Source: Hyphomicrobiales bacterium
GTDB taxonomy: Bacteria > Pseudomonadota > Alphaproteobacteria > Rhizobiales > Beijerinckiaceae
DNA length: 7,093 nucleotides
Assembly: GCA_028290595.1 (NCBI GenBank)
Contig: JAQGJO010000441.1
Span: forward strand, 1 to 7,093
Reading direction: 5' to 3'
The position numbers were made by a program, and so were the translations under genes. Below, piece by piece: positions 1-7,093 of this stretch; the first letter of the stretch is position 1; each line of letters opens with the position of its first letter. The notes beneath the pieces are model-generated. The model searched no databases, was not told the origin of the DNA, and saw nothing but the letters and a program-made list of their open reading frames with translations.

Positions 1-628
1 TGTTGAGCTTGGTATATTCGAGTCCCCACGGATCGGCGGCAGTGGCGTACTTCTTGACGAGTTCCGAATTCATTACGCAGGGAACGATCACGGCGAGATC
101 GGGAATGGTCAGCTTGTCCTTGCGCAGGAAGTCGACGCGGATCGTCTGGTCATCGACGACGACGAACTGCTCGGGCTTTTCGAGCGAGCCGGCCTTCATC
201 TGGAAGGTCGGGAATCCGCCGACGGTGACGGCGCGGTCGAACGACCATTTGACGTCCTTGGCGGTGACCGGAGTGCCGTCCTGGAACTTCGCGCCTTTGC
301 GCAGCTTGAAGGTCGCCGACATGTCGCCGACGTTCATGTCCTCGGCGAGTTCGGGTTTGAATTTGTCGCGGTCGTAATAGGGAACGCCGCCCGGGCCGGC
401 CTTCATCTCGTGGCTGATGAGGCGGTCGTAGCAGTTCCACGACACTTCATAGCCGGGCACGTTGGTGCCGACGCCGTGAATGTCGATGTTGTTAGGGCCG
501 CTTTCGGAGACGACGAGCAGGGTTTCCTGGCGGCTCTGGGCTTTTGCCGGCGACCAGACCGCGGGTGCGGCGACACCGGTTGCAAGTGCGGTTGCTGCCG
601 TTGACTTAAGGAAATCGCGTCTGTCCAT
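1..628 (-). CDS. ABC transporter solute-binding protein, family 5 (peptide/nickel type), 5' part only
   Basis: Periplasmic binding protein that would capture a peptide or similar solute and deliver it to an ABC permease. The minus-strand frame is open from ATG at 628 to the left edge (209 codons seen; the family is usually 500-550 residues, so over half is missing). The start MDRRDFLKS is a twin-arginine motif, followed by an Ala-rich hydrophobic stretch (about residues 10-25) and a likely cleavage site at AKA|QS (residues 28-30), so Tat export is expected. The mature part shows the SBP_bac_5 pattern: ETLLVVSESGPNNID, the YDRLI segment, FKPELAEDM, then FKLRKGAKFQDGTPVTAKDVKWSFDR-type residues (written here as a family pattern around residues 115-140). 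A Shine-Dalgarno-like AGGGA lies 8 bases upstream of the ATG. It is divergent from the GntR gene, which probably regulates it. The solute cannot be told from this part. The family call is firm; the specificity is unknown. Confidence 0.93.
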   Translation of the reverse strand, partial: MDRRDFLKSTAATALATGVAAPAVWSPAKAQSRQETLLVVSESGPNNIDIHGVGTNVPGYEVSWNCYDRLISHEMKAGPGGVPYYDRDKFKPELAEDMNVGDMSATFKLRKGAKFQDGTPVTAKDVKWSFDRAVTVGGFPTFQMKAGSLEKPEQFVVVDDQTIRVDFLRKDKLTIPDLAVIVPCVMNSELVKKYATAADPWGLEYTKLN

Positions 629-637
629 GGATCGTGT

Positions 638-642
638 TCCCT
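638..642 (-). promoter_or_regulatory. Ribosome binding site of the solute-binding protein gene
   Basis: On the minus strand AGGGA precedes ATG 628 by about 9 bases. It supports the start that gives the complete twin-arginine signal peptide. Confidence 0.6.
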
Positions 643-650
643 GCGTTCTG

Positions 651-666
651 TCGCCATCATTGGCGA
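651..666 (-). other. Small perfect hairpin in the 5' leader of the binding-protein gene
   Basis: TCGCCA (651-656) and TGGCGA (661-666) are perfect inverted repeats around a 4-base loop. On the minus strand this would form a 6-bp GC-rich stem about 22 bases upstream of the start codon, just before the ribosome binding site. It could be an mRNA-stabilising hairpin or a protein site; there is no U-run to make it a terminator. A 6-bp stem can also arise by chance. Confidence 0.35.
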
Positions 667-672
667 GGCGCT

Positions 673-721
673 ATTGCATGCTGTAAATAAATATTGCATA
701 CAAATATGAGAAATTGCATGC
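673..721. promoter_or_regulatory. Three phased ATTGCATRC repeats, candidate GntR operator array
   Basis: ATTGCATGC at 673-681, ATTGCATAC at 693-701 and ATTGCATGC at 713-721 are direct repeats with starts exactly 20 bp apart, close to two helical turns, so proteins bound there would sit on nearly the same face. They lie in the AT-rich stretch between the divergent binding-protein and GntR genes. The middle copy is part of the imperfect palindrome TTGCATACAA (694-703, 8 of 10 positions symmetric), which resembles the TTGTATACAA-like sites recognised by many FCD-class GntR regulators. That the adjacent regulator binds here is inference. Confidence 0.6.
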
Positions 722-722
722 C

Positions 723-728
723 TATACT
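723..728 (+). promoter_or_regulatory. Possible -10 element for the GntR gene
   Basis: TATACT matches TATAAT at five of six positions and lies one base after the third ATTGCATRC repeat. No good -35 hexamer is visible 16-18 bases upstream, so a promoter here is tentative. If real, the leader would be about 80 bases long and the repeat array would overlap the polymerase site, consistent with autorepression. Confidence 0.3.
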
Positions 729-797
729 TTTAGCTCGCGTGCACAAATTTGCGGTGTCTTTGGTCAGTGATTAAGCATTCGAATATGAGTCGACCGC

Positions 798-802
798 AGG
801 GA
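798..802 (+). promoter_or_regulatory. Ribosome binding site that decides the GntR start
   Basis: AGGGA lies 9 bases before ATG 812. The in-frame alternatives TTG 749 and ATG 785 have no comparable Shine-Dalgarno sequence, so the 220-residue product is preferred. Confidence 0.6.
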
Positions 803-811
803 ACCAGGCCG

Positions 812-1474
812 ATGACTGACGGCAGAACCCGCACAGAGATACTCGCGGCTGAGGTCGCAGACGAAATCCTCGCTGGTGGATTTCCGCCGGGCATGCGGCT
901 CGATGAGCAGATGCTGGCCGAGCGCTTCGCCGTATCGCGCACGCCCGTCCGCGAGGCGCTGCGTCAGCTCGTGGCCACCGGCCTGATCGAAATGCGTCCG
1001 CGCCGGGGTGCGTTCGTCGTCAGCATCACGGCTGACCTGTTGAACGAACTGTTTGTGGCCATGGGCGAGATCGAAGCGACTTGTGCCCGTCTTTCAGCGC
1101 TTTCCATGAATCCCATCGAGCGGCGGCGTTTGAAGGCGCAGCACGAGGCGATGGCGAAAATGGTGAGCGACAAGGCCCAGGACGACTACGTGGAAGCCAA
1201 TCGCAATTTCCATCTGGCGATCTACGCCGGCGCGCATAATCCAACCTTGCAGGATATCGCCGTGTCGCTGCGCCGCCGGCTCGATCCGTTCCGGCGCGCG
1301 CAATTCCGGGTGCCGGATCGGCTGATTCAGTCGCATATCGAGCACGAGCGCGTGGTCAACGCCATTCTGGCCGGCGATTCGGTGCTGGCCCACGCGACGA
1401 TGCTGGATCATGTGAATCTGGTCGAGGACGCGTTCGAGCAGATCAATGCCAGCCAGGCGCGGGTTGCGGTCTAG
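812..1474 (+). CDS. GntR-family transcriptional regulator, FadR/FCD subclass
   Basis: DNA-binding ligand-responsive regulator of 220 residues, normal for the family. The N-terminal winged helix-turn-helix covers about residues 8-71: a GxFxPGxRLDE-type turn (residues 23-32), the recognition region LAERFAVSRTPVREALRQL (35-53) and the wing RRGAFVV (64-70). The C-terminal FCD ligand domain spans about 78-212. Its expected metal-site positions are visible as N130 and H134 (NRNFH), H178 (IEHERVV) and H200 (LDHV); the first ligand is Asn, where many members have Asp. FCD members usually sense small organic acids or sugar acids; the effector here is unknown. The divergent transporter gene and the repeat array between them suggest it controls that transporter and itself. 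ATG 785 or TTG 749 are possible longer starts but lack a Shine-Dalgarno sequence. Confidence 0.94.
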   Translation: MTDGRTRTEILAAEVADEILAGGFPPGMRLDEQMLAERFAVSRTPVREALRQLVATGLIEMRPRRGAFVVSITADLLNELFVAMGEIEATCARLSALSMNPIERRRLKAQHEAMAKMVSDKAQDDYVEANRNFHLAIYAGAHNPTLQDIAVSLRRRLDPFRRAQFRVPDRLIQSHIEHERVVNAILAGDSVLAHATMLDHVNLVEDAFEQINASQARVAV

Positions 1475-1607
1475 AGATTAGGTGGCCGGGAACCACCAGC
1501 GGGGCTATGACAGGGTGCATTTGGCGTGGCGGCGTTGGCCTCGTCCCGATACGGGCACGAAGCTTGCCTGTTCGAAGCGGTCACGGCAGCCTCGGGAAAA
1601 CAATAAC
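1475..1607. other. Gap between the GntR gene and the transglutaminase gene
   Basis: This 133-base gap holds a short inverted repeat, GGTGG (1481-1485) and CCACC (1493-1497) around a 7-base loop, directly after the GntR stop. It lacks a following T-run, so it is only a weak terminator candidate. I see no convincing -35/-10 pair for the downstream operon. The frame of the next gene stays open back to GTG 1482, but the peptide encoded there does not look like family sequence. Confidence 0.4.
1594..1597 (+). promoter_or_regulatory. Ribosome binding site supporting the TTG 1608 start
   Basis: GGGA (within CGGGAAAA) lies 10 bases before TTG 1608. The product then begins (M)[18 protein letters not shown], which is where homologues of the family characteristically begin. 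Confidence 0.5.
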
Positions 1608-3929
1608 TTGTCAATAAGCGTCGCTCTCCACCACCTCACCAGCTACAAATACGACCGGCCGGTGTCGCTCGGTCCGCAAGTGATCAGGCTGCGGCCGGCT
1701 CCGCACAGCCGGACGAAAGTGGCGAGCTATTCGCTCAAGGTCGTGCCGGCCAATCATTTCATCAACTGGCAGCAGGACCCGCACGGCAATTGGCTGGCGC
1801 GCTTCGTGTTTCCCGAGAAGGCGCAAGAATTTTCCATCACCGTTGATCTGGTCGCCGAAATGGCGGTGATCAATCCATTCGATTTTTTCATCGAGCCTTA
1901 CGCCGAGGAATTTCCATTCGCCTATACGGACGAATTGAAGGTCGAACTCGCAGCTTATCTCGAGACCGAGCCGGCAACGCCGCTGCTGACCCAGTTCATC
2001 AGCCAGCTTCCAAAGCAGTCTCAGAGGACGATCGATTTTGTGGTCAGTCTGAACGCGCGTTTGCAGCACGACATCGGCTACGTCATCCGCATGGAAGCAG
2101 GCGTTCAGGAACCGGAAGAGACGCTGTCGCTCGGCACAGGCTCATGCCGCGATTCGGCATGGCTGCTTGTGCAGATATTTCGGCAGCTCGGCCTCGCGGC
2201 CCGGTTCGTGTCGGGCTATCTCATTCAGTTGAAAGCCGACGTCGATCCGATCGACGGGCCGAAAGGCACGGATCGCGATTTTACCGATCTGCATGCCTGG
2301 GCCGAAGTTTATCTTCCCGGCGCAGGCTGGATCGGTCTCGATGCAACATCGGGGCTTCTGTGTGGCGAAGGCCATCTGCCGGTTTGCGCGACACCGCATT
2401 ATCGATCGGCAGCGCCGATCACCGGCGTCGTTGAGCCGGCGAATGTCGAATTTAAATTCGAGATGCAGGTCGATCGCATTCGCGAGGCGCCGCGCGTCAC
2501 GCTTCCGTTTTCGGAGAAAGCCTGGACGTCGCTCGACGCGCTGGGAGAGGCGGTCGATCGCGATCTTCTGGCGCAGGACGTGCGCTTGACCATGGGCGGC
2601 GAGCCGACCTTTGTTTCGGTCGACGATTTCGAAGCGCCGGAATGGAACATCGCGGCTGTCGGTCCGACCAAAAGGCAAAAAGCCGATGAGTTGATCCGCC
2701 GTCTGCGCGAGCGTTTCGCGCCGGGCGGCTTCCTGCATTACGGGCAGGGCAAATGGTATCCGGGCGAAAGCCTGCCGCGCTGGGCCTTCGCGCTTTACTG
2801 GCGCAAAGACGGCAAGCCGCTGTGGGGCGATGCGGAGCTGATTGCAAGCTTCGGCGACACGGCGAAGACCGCCGTCATCAAGAATGCCGAAGAGCTTGCC
2901 GAGGATCTCGCAGTGCGCCTCGGCGTCGAGCCTGAGTGCGTCGTGCCGGCCTATGAAGATACGGCGCATTGGCTGGTGCGCGAAGGCAATCTTCCGGTCA
3001 ACGTCAATCCGGCTGATCCGAAAATCGAGGAGCCGGAAGAGCGCGCCCGCATGGTGCGCACGTTCGAGCGGGGCCTGTCGACGCCGACGGGTTTCGTACT
3101 GCCGGTGCAGCGCTGGAACGCGCAGGCGTCGCCGCGCTGGCGCAGCGAGCGCTGGTCGTTGCGGCGCGGCAAGCTGTTTCTGGCGCCCGGCGATTCGCCG
3201 ATAGGTCTGCGCCTGCCGATGGGATCGTTGCCCTGGGTGCCGCCTGCGGCCTATCCCTATACCAACGAGCAGGACCCGTTGGAAGCGCGCGGGGAGTTGC
3301 CCGACCCATATCAAATGCAGCAGATGTATAGCGTCGCAAATGCCGGCGGCAGCGACCGGCAGACGGTGATCGAACAATCGGCGATCGATGGCGCCGTGCG
3401 AACCGCCCTGTCTGTCGAGGTGCGCGATGGCGTCTTGTGCGTGTTCATGCCGCCGCTGGAAAAATTCGACGATTATGTGGAACTGCTCGCGGCCATCGAG
3501 ATGGCGGCGAAGGACAAGGGCACCAAGGTGCATATCGAAGGCTATGCGCCGCCCTTCGATCCGCGGATCAATGTCATCAAGGTGACGCCGGACCCGGGTG
3601 TCATCGAAGTCAATATCCATCCGGCCGCATCGTGGCGTGCGGCCGTCGAGACGACGACGCAGCTTTATGAGGAAGCACGCTTGACGCGGCTTGGCGCCGA
3701 CAAGTTTATGACCGATGGCCGTCATACCGGAACCGGCGGCGGCAACCATGTCGTGTTCGGCGGTTCGACGCCGGCGGATTCGCCGTTTCTGCGGCGGCCG
3801 GATCTGTTGCGCAGTCTTGTGCTCTATTGGCAGCGCCATCCGGCGATGTCCTATCTGTTCTCCGGGCTGTTCATCGGGCCGACCAGCCAATCGCCGCGCG
3901 TCGACGAAGCGCGGCACGATTCGCTCTAC

Positions 3930-3932
3930 TAA
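3930..3932 (+). other. In-frame TAA nonsense codon within the amidoligase domain
   Basis: TAC TAA CTT interrupts an otherwise continuous 1,100-codon frame. No length change is needed to restore the protein, so this is a substitution and not a frameshift. It would remove the last 325 residues, including conserved amidoligase sequence. Confidence 0.9.
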
Positions 3933-4890
3933 CTTGAAATCGCCCTCGCCAATACGCCGAGGCCGGGGCAGGGCACGTTTCCGATCTGGCTGGTGGATCG
4001 CCTCTACCGCAATCTTCTGGTCGATACGAGCGGCAATACCCATCGCGCCGAGATCTGCATCGACAAGCTGTATTCGCCCGACAGTCCGACGGGACGTCTC
4101 GGCCTGGTCGAATTCCGCTCGTTCGAAATGCCGCCGGACGCGCGCATGAGCCTGGCGCAGCAGTTGCTGCTGCGTGCGCTCATCGCCTGGTTCTGGCGCG
4201 AGCCGCAGCACGGCGGTTTCGTGCGCTGGGGGACGGCGCTGCACGACCGTTTCATGCTGCCACATTTCGTCTGGGAGGATTTTCTCGGCGTGCTCGAAGA
4301 TCTGCGCCGCGTCGGCTATGATTTTTCTACCGAATGGTTTGTCGCCCAGCGCGAGTTCCGTTTCCCGGTGTATGGCCAGGTTGAACATGGCGGAGTCACC
4401 ATGGAAGTCAGGCAGGCGCTGGAACCCTGGCATGTGCTGGGCGAGGAGGGGGCGGCAGGCGGCACTGTGCGCTTCGTCGATTCCTCGGTCGAGCGGTTGC
4501 AGGTCAAGGTCAACGGTTTCGTTCCCGGCCGTCACGTCATCGCCTGCAACGGCCGCCAGATGCCGATCGCGCCGACCGGCGCTTCGGGCGAGGGCGTGGC
4601 GGGCGTGCGTTTCAAAGCGTGGCAGCCGTCGTCCGGCATGCATCCGACCATCGGTGTCCATGCACCGCTGACATTTGATATCATCGATCTCTGGAACGGG
4701 CGGTCGCTGGGCGGCTGCGTTTATCATGTGGCGCATCCGGGCGGGCGGAGCTACGACACGTTTCCGGTCAATTCCTATGAGGCCGAGGCGCGGCGTCTGG
4801 CGCGCTTTCAGGATCATGGGCATACGCCGGGCAAGATCGAGTTTCCGCGCGAAGAGCCGGGTGGAGAATTTCCGCTGACATTGGATCTGC

Positions 4891-4896
4891 GGAGGA
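4891..4896 (+). promoter_or_regulatory. Strong Shine-Dalgarno sequence at the gene junction
   Basis: GGAGGA lies inside the last codons of the upstream gene. It is 3-4 bases from an in-frame TTG (4900) and about 18 bases from ATG 4915. It is too close for ideal use of TTG and too far for direct use of ATG; stop-coupled re-initiation (upstream stop at 4905-4907) at ATG 4915 is also plausible. Both starts give nearly the same protein. Confidence 0.55.
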
Positions 4897-4914
4897 AAAT
4901 TGGTTGACGAACTT

Positions 4915-7093
4915 ATGTCCGATGTCCGGATAGCCACGCCGCCACGCCGCAGCGAAGCGTGGACGCAGAATTACGCGCCGCTGCCGGGCATACCCGATGA
5001 GTTCATCGGGCCGGACGGCGCGCCGCGCCAACACTGGCGCCGGTTTCTCGATGCCCTGGCGCATTTCGATCAGGACGACCTCAATCAGCGCTTTGCGACG
5101 GCCGAGCGGCGCATGCGCGACATCGGCGTGTCGTATCGCGCCTATGGCGAGACCAAAGAGAGTTCGTGGCCGCTCAGCGGCCTGCCCTTGCTGATCTCCG
5201 ATACGGAATGGCGCGATATTTCCGCCGGCATCGTTCAGCGCGCCGGTCTGCTGGAGCGCGTTCTCGGCGATCTTTATGGCGACGGGCGTCTCGTCAGCGA
5301 TGGTGTGTTGCCGGCTGCCGCGGTTGCCGGTTCGCCGGAATTCTTGCGGCCTCTGCGGGGCGCCAAGCCGTTCGGCGGCCGCTGGCTGCAGTTCTACGCC
5401 GCCGATATCGGCCGTGGGCCTGACGGCCGCTGGTGGGTGCTTGGCGATCGCGCGCAGGCGCCGTCAGGCTCGGGCTATGCGCTGGAAAACCGGCTGGTGA
5501 CGTCGCAGGCGTTTCCAGGTCTCTATCGCGATATGAACGTGCAGCGTCTGGCGCCTTTCTTTCGCGAATTTCGCGACGGGCTGGCGCGCTCAGGTGAACG
5601 CGCCGAGCCGCGCATCTGCCTGCTGACGCCTGGTCCATGGAGCCAGACCTATTTCGAGCAGGCCTATCTTGCGCGCTATCTCGGACTGCTGCTGGTGGAA
5701 GGCGGCGATCTGGTCGCTGCTGAAAACAAGATCCATGTGCGCACGATCGCCGGGCTGAAGCGCGCCGACGTGATCTGGCGGCGCATCGATTCGGAATGGT
5801 GCGATCCGCTGGAGCTCAATTCCGCGTCGCGGCTTGGCGTGCCGGGCATGCTGGAAGCGATCCGCAGCGGCAAGGTGACGGTCGCCAATATGCCCGGCGC
5901 CGGCCTGCTCGAAGCGCGCGCGCTGCTGGCTTTCATGCCGTCGCTGGCGCGCCATGTACTGGGCGAGGATTTGTTGCTGCCCAATATCGCCACATGGTGG
6001 TGCGGGCAGGAAACGCAGCGCCGCGAGGTGCTCGCGGACCTCGACAATATGGCGGTGTCCGGCGCGTTCTCGAATCAATTGCCGGGATTTGACGGCCAAT
6101 ATACGGCGCTGGCGGCGGAACGTTCGCAGGCGGAGCGCGACAAGCTCGTCAAGGCAATCGAAACGCGCGGCATGGATTATGTCGGCCAGGAAGTCGTGCG
6201 GCTTTCGACGACACCGGCCTGGGACAATGGGCAGTTGGCGCCGCGTCCCTTCGTGCTGCGCATCTTCGCCGCAGCGACGCCGGACGGATGGAAAGTCATG
6301 CCCGGCGGTTTTTGCCGCATTTCGGACCAGCCGGATGCGCGCGCCGTTACGATGAGCGGCGGCGTGCAATCTGCGGACGTCTGGGTACTGTCCGACAAGC
6401 CGGTCGCGATGGACACGCTTCTGCCGTCAAGCGATCGCGCCACCATCGTGCGGCTGCTCGGCAATCTTCCGAGCCGCGCGGCTGACAATCTTTTCTGGTT
6501 TGGCCGCTATCTCGAAAGAGTGGAAGCCATCCTGCGCATCATACGCAGTCTCAGCAATCGTTTTATGGACCCTGATGCGCAGGACAAAGAGGAGTTGCGG
6601 CCGATCGACAGGCTGCAACGGCTGCTGGTGTCATGGGAAGCGGTTCCGCCCAAGGCCGTCAAGCGTTCGCCTGGAAGTGTGGTTCGCGCGGCCTTGCAGG
6701 ATGAAGACAGCTACGGGTCGGCCCTGTCCAATACGATTGCGGCGCGCAGGGCTGCCTCGTCCATCCGCGAACGTCTGTCGCAGGATGTGTCGCAACTGCT
6801 GGGGCGGCTCGAAGAGCAGCTTCGCATATCCGTGCAGGACAATGCCTCGGAAGCTCAGATGCTGGAGCGGATAGAGCAAGCTCTGCATGTGATCGCCGCG
6901 ATTTCCGGGCTCATCAACGAGAATGTCAATCGCGTCGCGGGCTGGAGCTTTCTTGATATGGGGCGGCGCATGGAACGCGGCATCAACACGATACGCGCCA
7001 TCCAGATATTTGCGGAAAACGACGCGAGCATCGAACTGCTCGACGTTCTGCTCGATCTTATCGATTCGCAGATCACCTATCGATCGCGCTATC
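4915..7093 (+). CDS. Circularly permuted ATP-grasp protein fused to an alpha-E domain, 3' end missing
   Basis: Predicted ATP-dependent carboxylate-amine ligase. The frame is open to the right edge, 726 codons from ATG 4915; fused members are, from memory, roughly 830-850 residues, so about the last 100 are outside. Residues about 15-480 are the circularly permuted ATP-grasp (DUF404/DUF407) domain, with YAPLPGIPDEFIGPDG near the N-terminus, GRWLQFYAADIGRGPDGRWW-type sequence near 155-175, TPGPWSQTYFE (238-248), LARYLGLLLVEGGDL (about 252-266), RRIDSEWCDPLEL (289-301), GVPGMLEAI, and PNIATWWCGQ (356-365). From LPSRAADNLFWFGRYLERVE (about 519-538) begins the alpha-helical alpha-E (DUF403) domain, running to the edge. 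The start lies 7 bases after the upstream stop, or overlaps it if TTG 4900 is used, so translation is probably coupled to the transglutaminase/amidoligase gene. Many bacteria carry the two domains as separate genes; here they are one protein. No damage is seen. The substrate is unknown. Confidence 0.93.
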   Translation, partial: MSDVRIATPPRRSEAWTQNYAPLPGIPDEFIGPDGAPRQHWRRFLDALAHFDQDDLNQRFATAERRMRDIGVSYRAYGETKESSWPLSGLPLLISDTEWRDISAGIVQRAGLLERVLGDLYGDGRLVSDGVLPAAAVAGSPEFLRPLRGAKPFGGRWLQFYAADIGRGPDGRWWVLGDRAQAPSGSGYALENRLVTSQAFPGLYRDMNVQRLAPFFREFRDGLARSGERAEPRICLLTPGPWSQTYFEQAYLARYLGLLLVEGGDLVAAENKIHVRTIAGLKRADVIWRRIDSEWCDPLELNSASRLGVPGMLEAIRSGKVTVANMPGAGLLEARALLAFMPSLARHVLGEDLLLPNIATWWCGQETQRREVLADLDNMAVSGAFSNQLPGFDGQYTALAAERSQAERDKLVKAIETRGMDYVGQEVVRLSTTPAWDNGQLAPRPFVLRIFAAATPDGWKVMPGGFCRISDQPDARAVTMSGGVQSADVWVLSDKPVAMDTLLPSSDRATIVRLLGNLPSRAADNLFWFGRYLERVEAILRIIRSLSNRFMDPDAQDKEELRPIDRLQRLLVSWEAVPPKAVKRSPGSVVRAALQDEDSYGSALSNTIAARRAASSIRERLSQDVSQLLGRLEEQLRISVQDNASEAQMLERIEQALHVIAAISGLINENVNRVAGWSFLDMGRRMERGINTIRAIQIFAENDASIELLDVLLDLIDSQITYRSRY

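Larger units (their letters stand above)
1608..4907 (+). pseudogene. Transglutaminase-like / DUF2126 putative amidoligase fusion, interrupted by one in-frame stop
   Basis: The intact protein would have 1,099 residues, the usual length for this fusion. Residues 1-80 are the bacterial transglutaminase N-terminal domain ([17 protein letters not shown]). The transglutaminase core follows, with a visible Cys-His-Asp triad: C180 ([10 protein letters not shown]), H229 (DLHAW) and D245 (GLDATSG). From about residue 315 comes DUF2126, predicted to be a glutamine-synthetase-fold amidoligase, with LTMGGEPTF (327-335), [15 protein letters not shown] (379-393) and HTGTGGGNH (706-714). Codon 775 (3930-3932) is TAA. 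Before it reads [10 protein letters not shown] and after it, in the same frame, LEIALANTP, then conserved sequence ([31 protein letters not shown]) to the natural stop TGA at 4905. From memory of the family, Glu is expected at 775, so a single G-to-T change (GAA to TAA) explains it. The open parts are 1608-3932 and, in the same frame, roughly 3993-4907. The gene is either newly inactivated, misread in sequencing, or read through. The start is TTG; GTG 1482 is a less likely alternative. Confidence 0.88.

Noticed and set aside
744..751. CAAATTTG palindrome as an additional operator
   Set aside because: It is a perfect but only 8-base palindrome with no matching copy elsewhere in the control region, so chance is a sufficient explanation.
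749..811. Longer GntR product from TTG 749 or ATG 785
   Set aside because: No Shine-Dalgarno sequence precedes either, and the extra residues are not part of the winged-helix domain.
1481..1497. Rho-independent terminator after the GntR gene
   Set aside because: The GGTGG/CCACC stem is only 5 bp with a 7-base loop and has no T-run after it.
1482..1607. N-terminal extension of the transglutaminase gene from GTG 1482
   Set aside because: The 42 extra residues are basic and unlike the family; the family-like N-terminus begins at TTG 1608, which has a GGGA Shine-Dalgarno candidate.
3933..4907. A separate gene downstream of the TAA
   Set aside because: It continues the same frame and the same family domain; the first in-frame start (GTG 3993) lies inside conserved sequence and has no well-placed ribosome binding site.
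2142..4937. A 931-codon open frame on the minus strand opposite the transglutaminase-amidoligase gene
   Set aside because: It is a shadow of a GC-rich gene: the product is Arg/His/Asp-rich, low in recognisable domains, and the plus strand carries clear catalytic motifs over the same bases.

Overview
The window looks like chromosome of a GC-rich alphaproteobacterium, most likely a member of the Hyphomicrobiales (Rhizobiales). The basis is the GC-rich third codon positions, a Tat-exported peptide-type binding protein, an FCD-type GntR regulator, and a transglutaminase/amidoligase plus ATP-grasp/alpha-E pair of the kind found in rhizobial relatives. No RNA gene, insertion sequence or CRISPR array is visible.

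Left part (1-1474): two divergent genes share an AT-rich control region. On the minus strand is the 5' part of an ABC-transporter solute-binding protein (family 5, dipeptide/oligopeptide/nickel type) with a twin-arginine signal; it runs off the left edge. On the plus strand is a complete FadR/FCD-class GntR regulator. Between them lie three copies of ATTGCATRC at an exact 20-bp period, the middle one being part of a GntR-like palindrome. The simplest reading is a regulator controlling itself and the divergent transporter in response to a small acid or related ligand.

Right part (1608-7093): two closely linked plus-strand genes of a predicted peptide-ligation/modification system. The first encodes a transglutaminase-like domain fused to a DUF2126 putative amidoligase, about 1,099 codons. 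It is interrupted by one in-frame TAA at codon 775, and coding resumes in the same frame directly after it. The second, starting at or just before the first gene's stop, encodes a circularly permuted ATP-grasp domain fused to an alpha-E domain and runs off the right edge. In families of this type the transglutaminase fold, amidoligase and ATP-grasp enzymes are predicted to make or process peptide (amide) bonds, but the substrate is not known to me.

The observations most worth a second look are the isolated nonsense codon in an otherwise intact amidoligase gene and the 20-bp-phased operator array.
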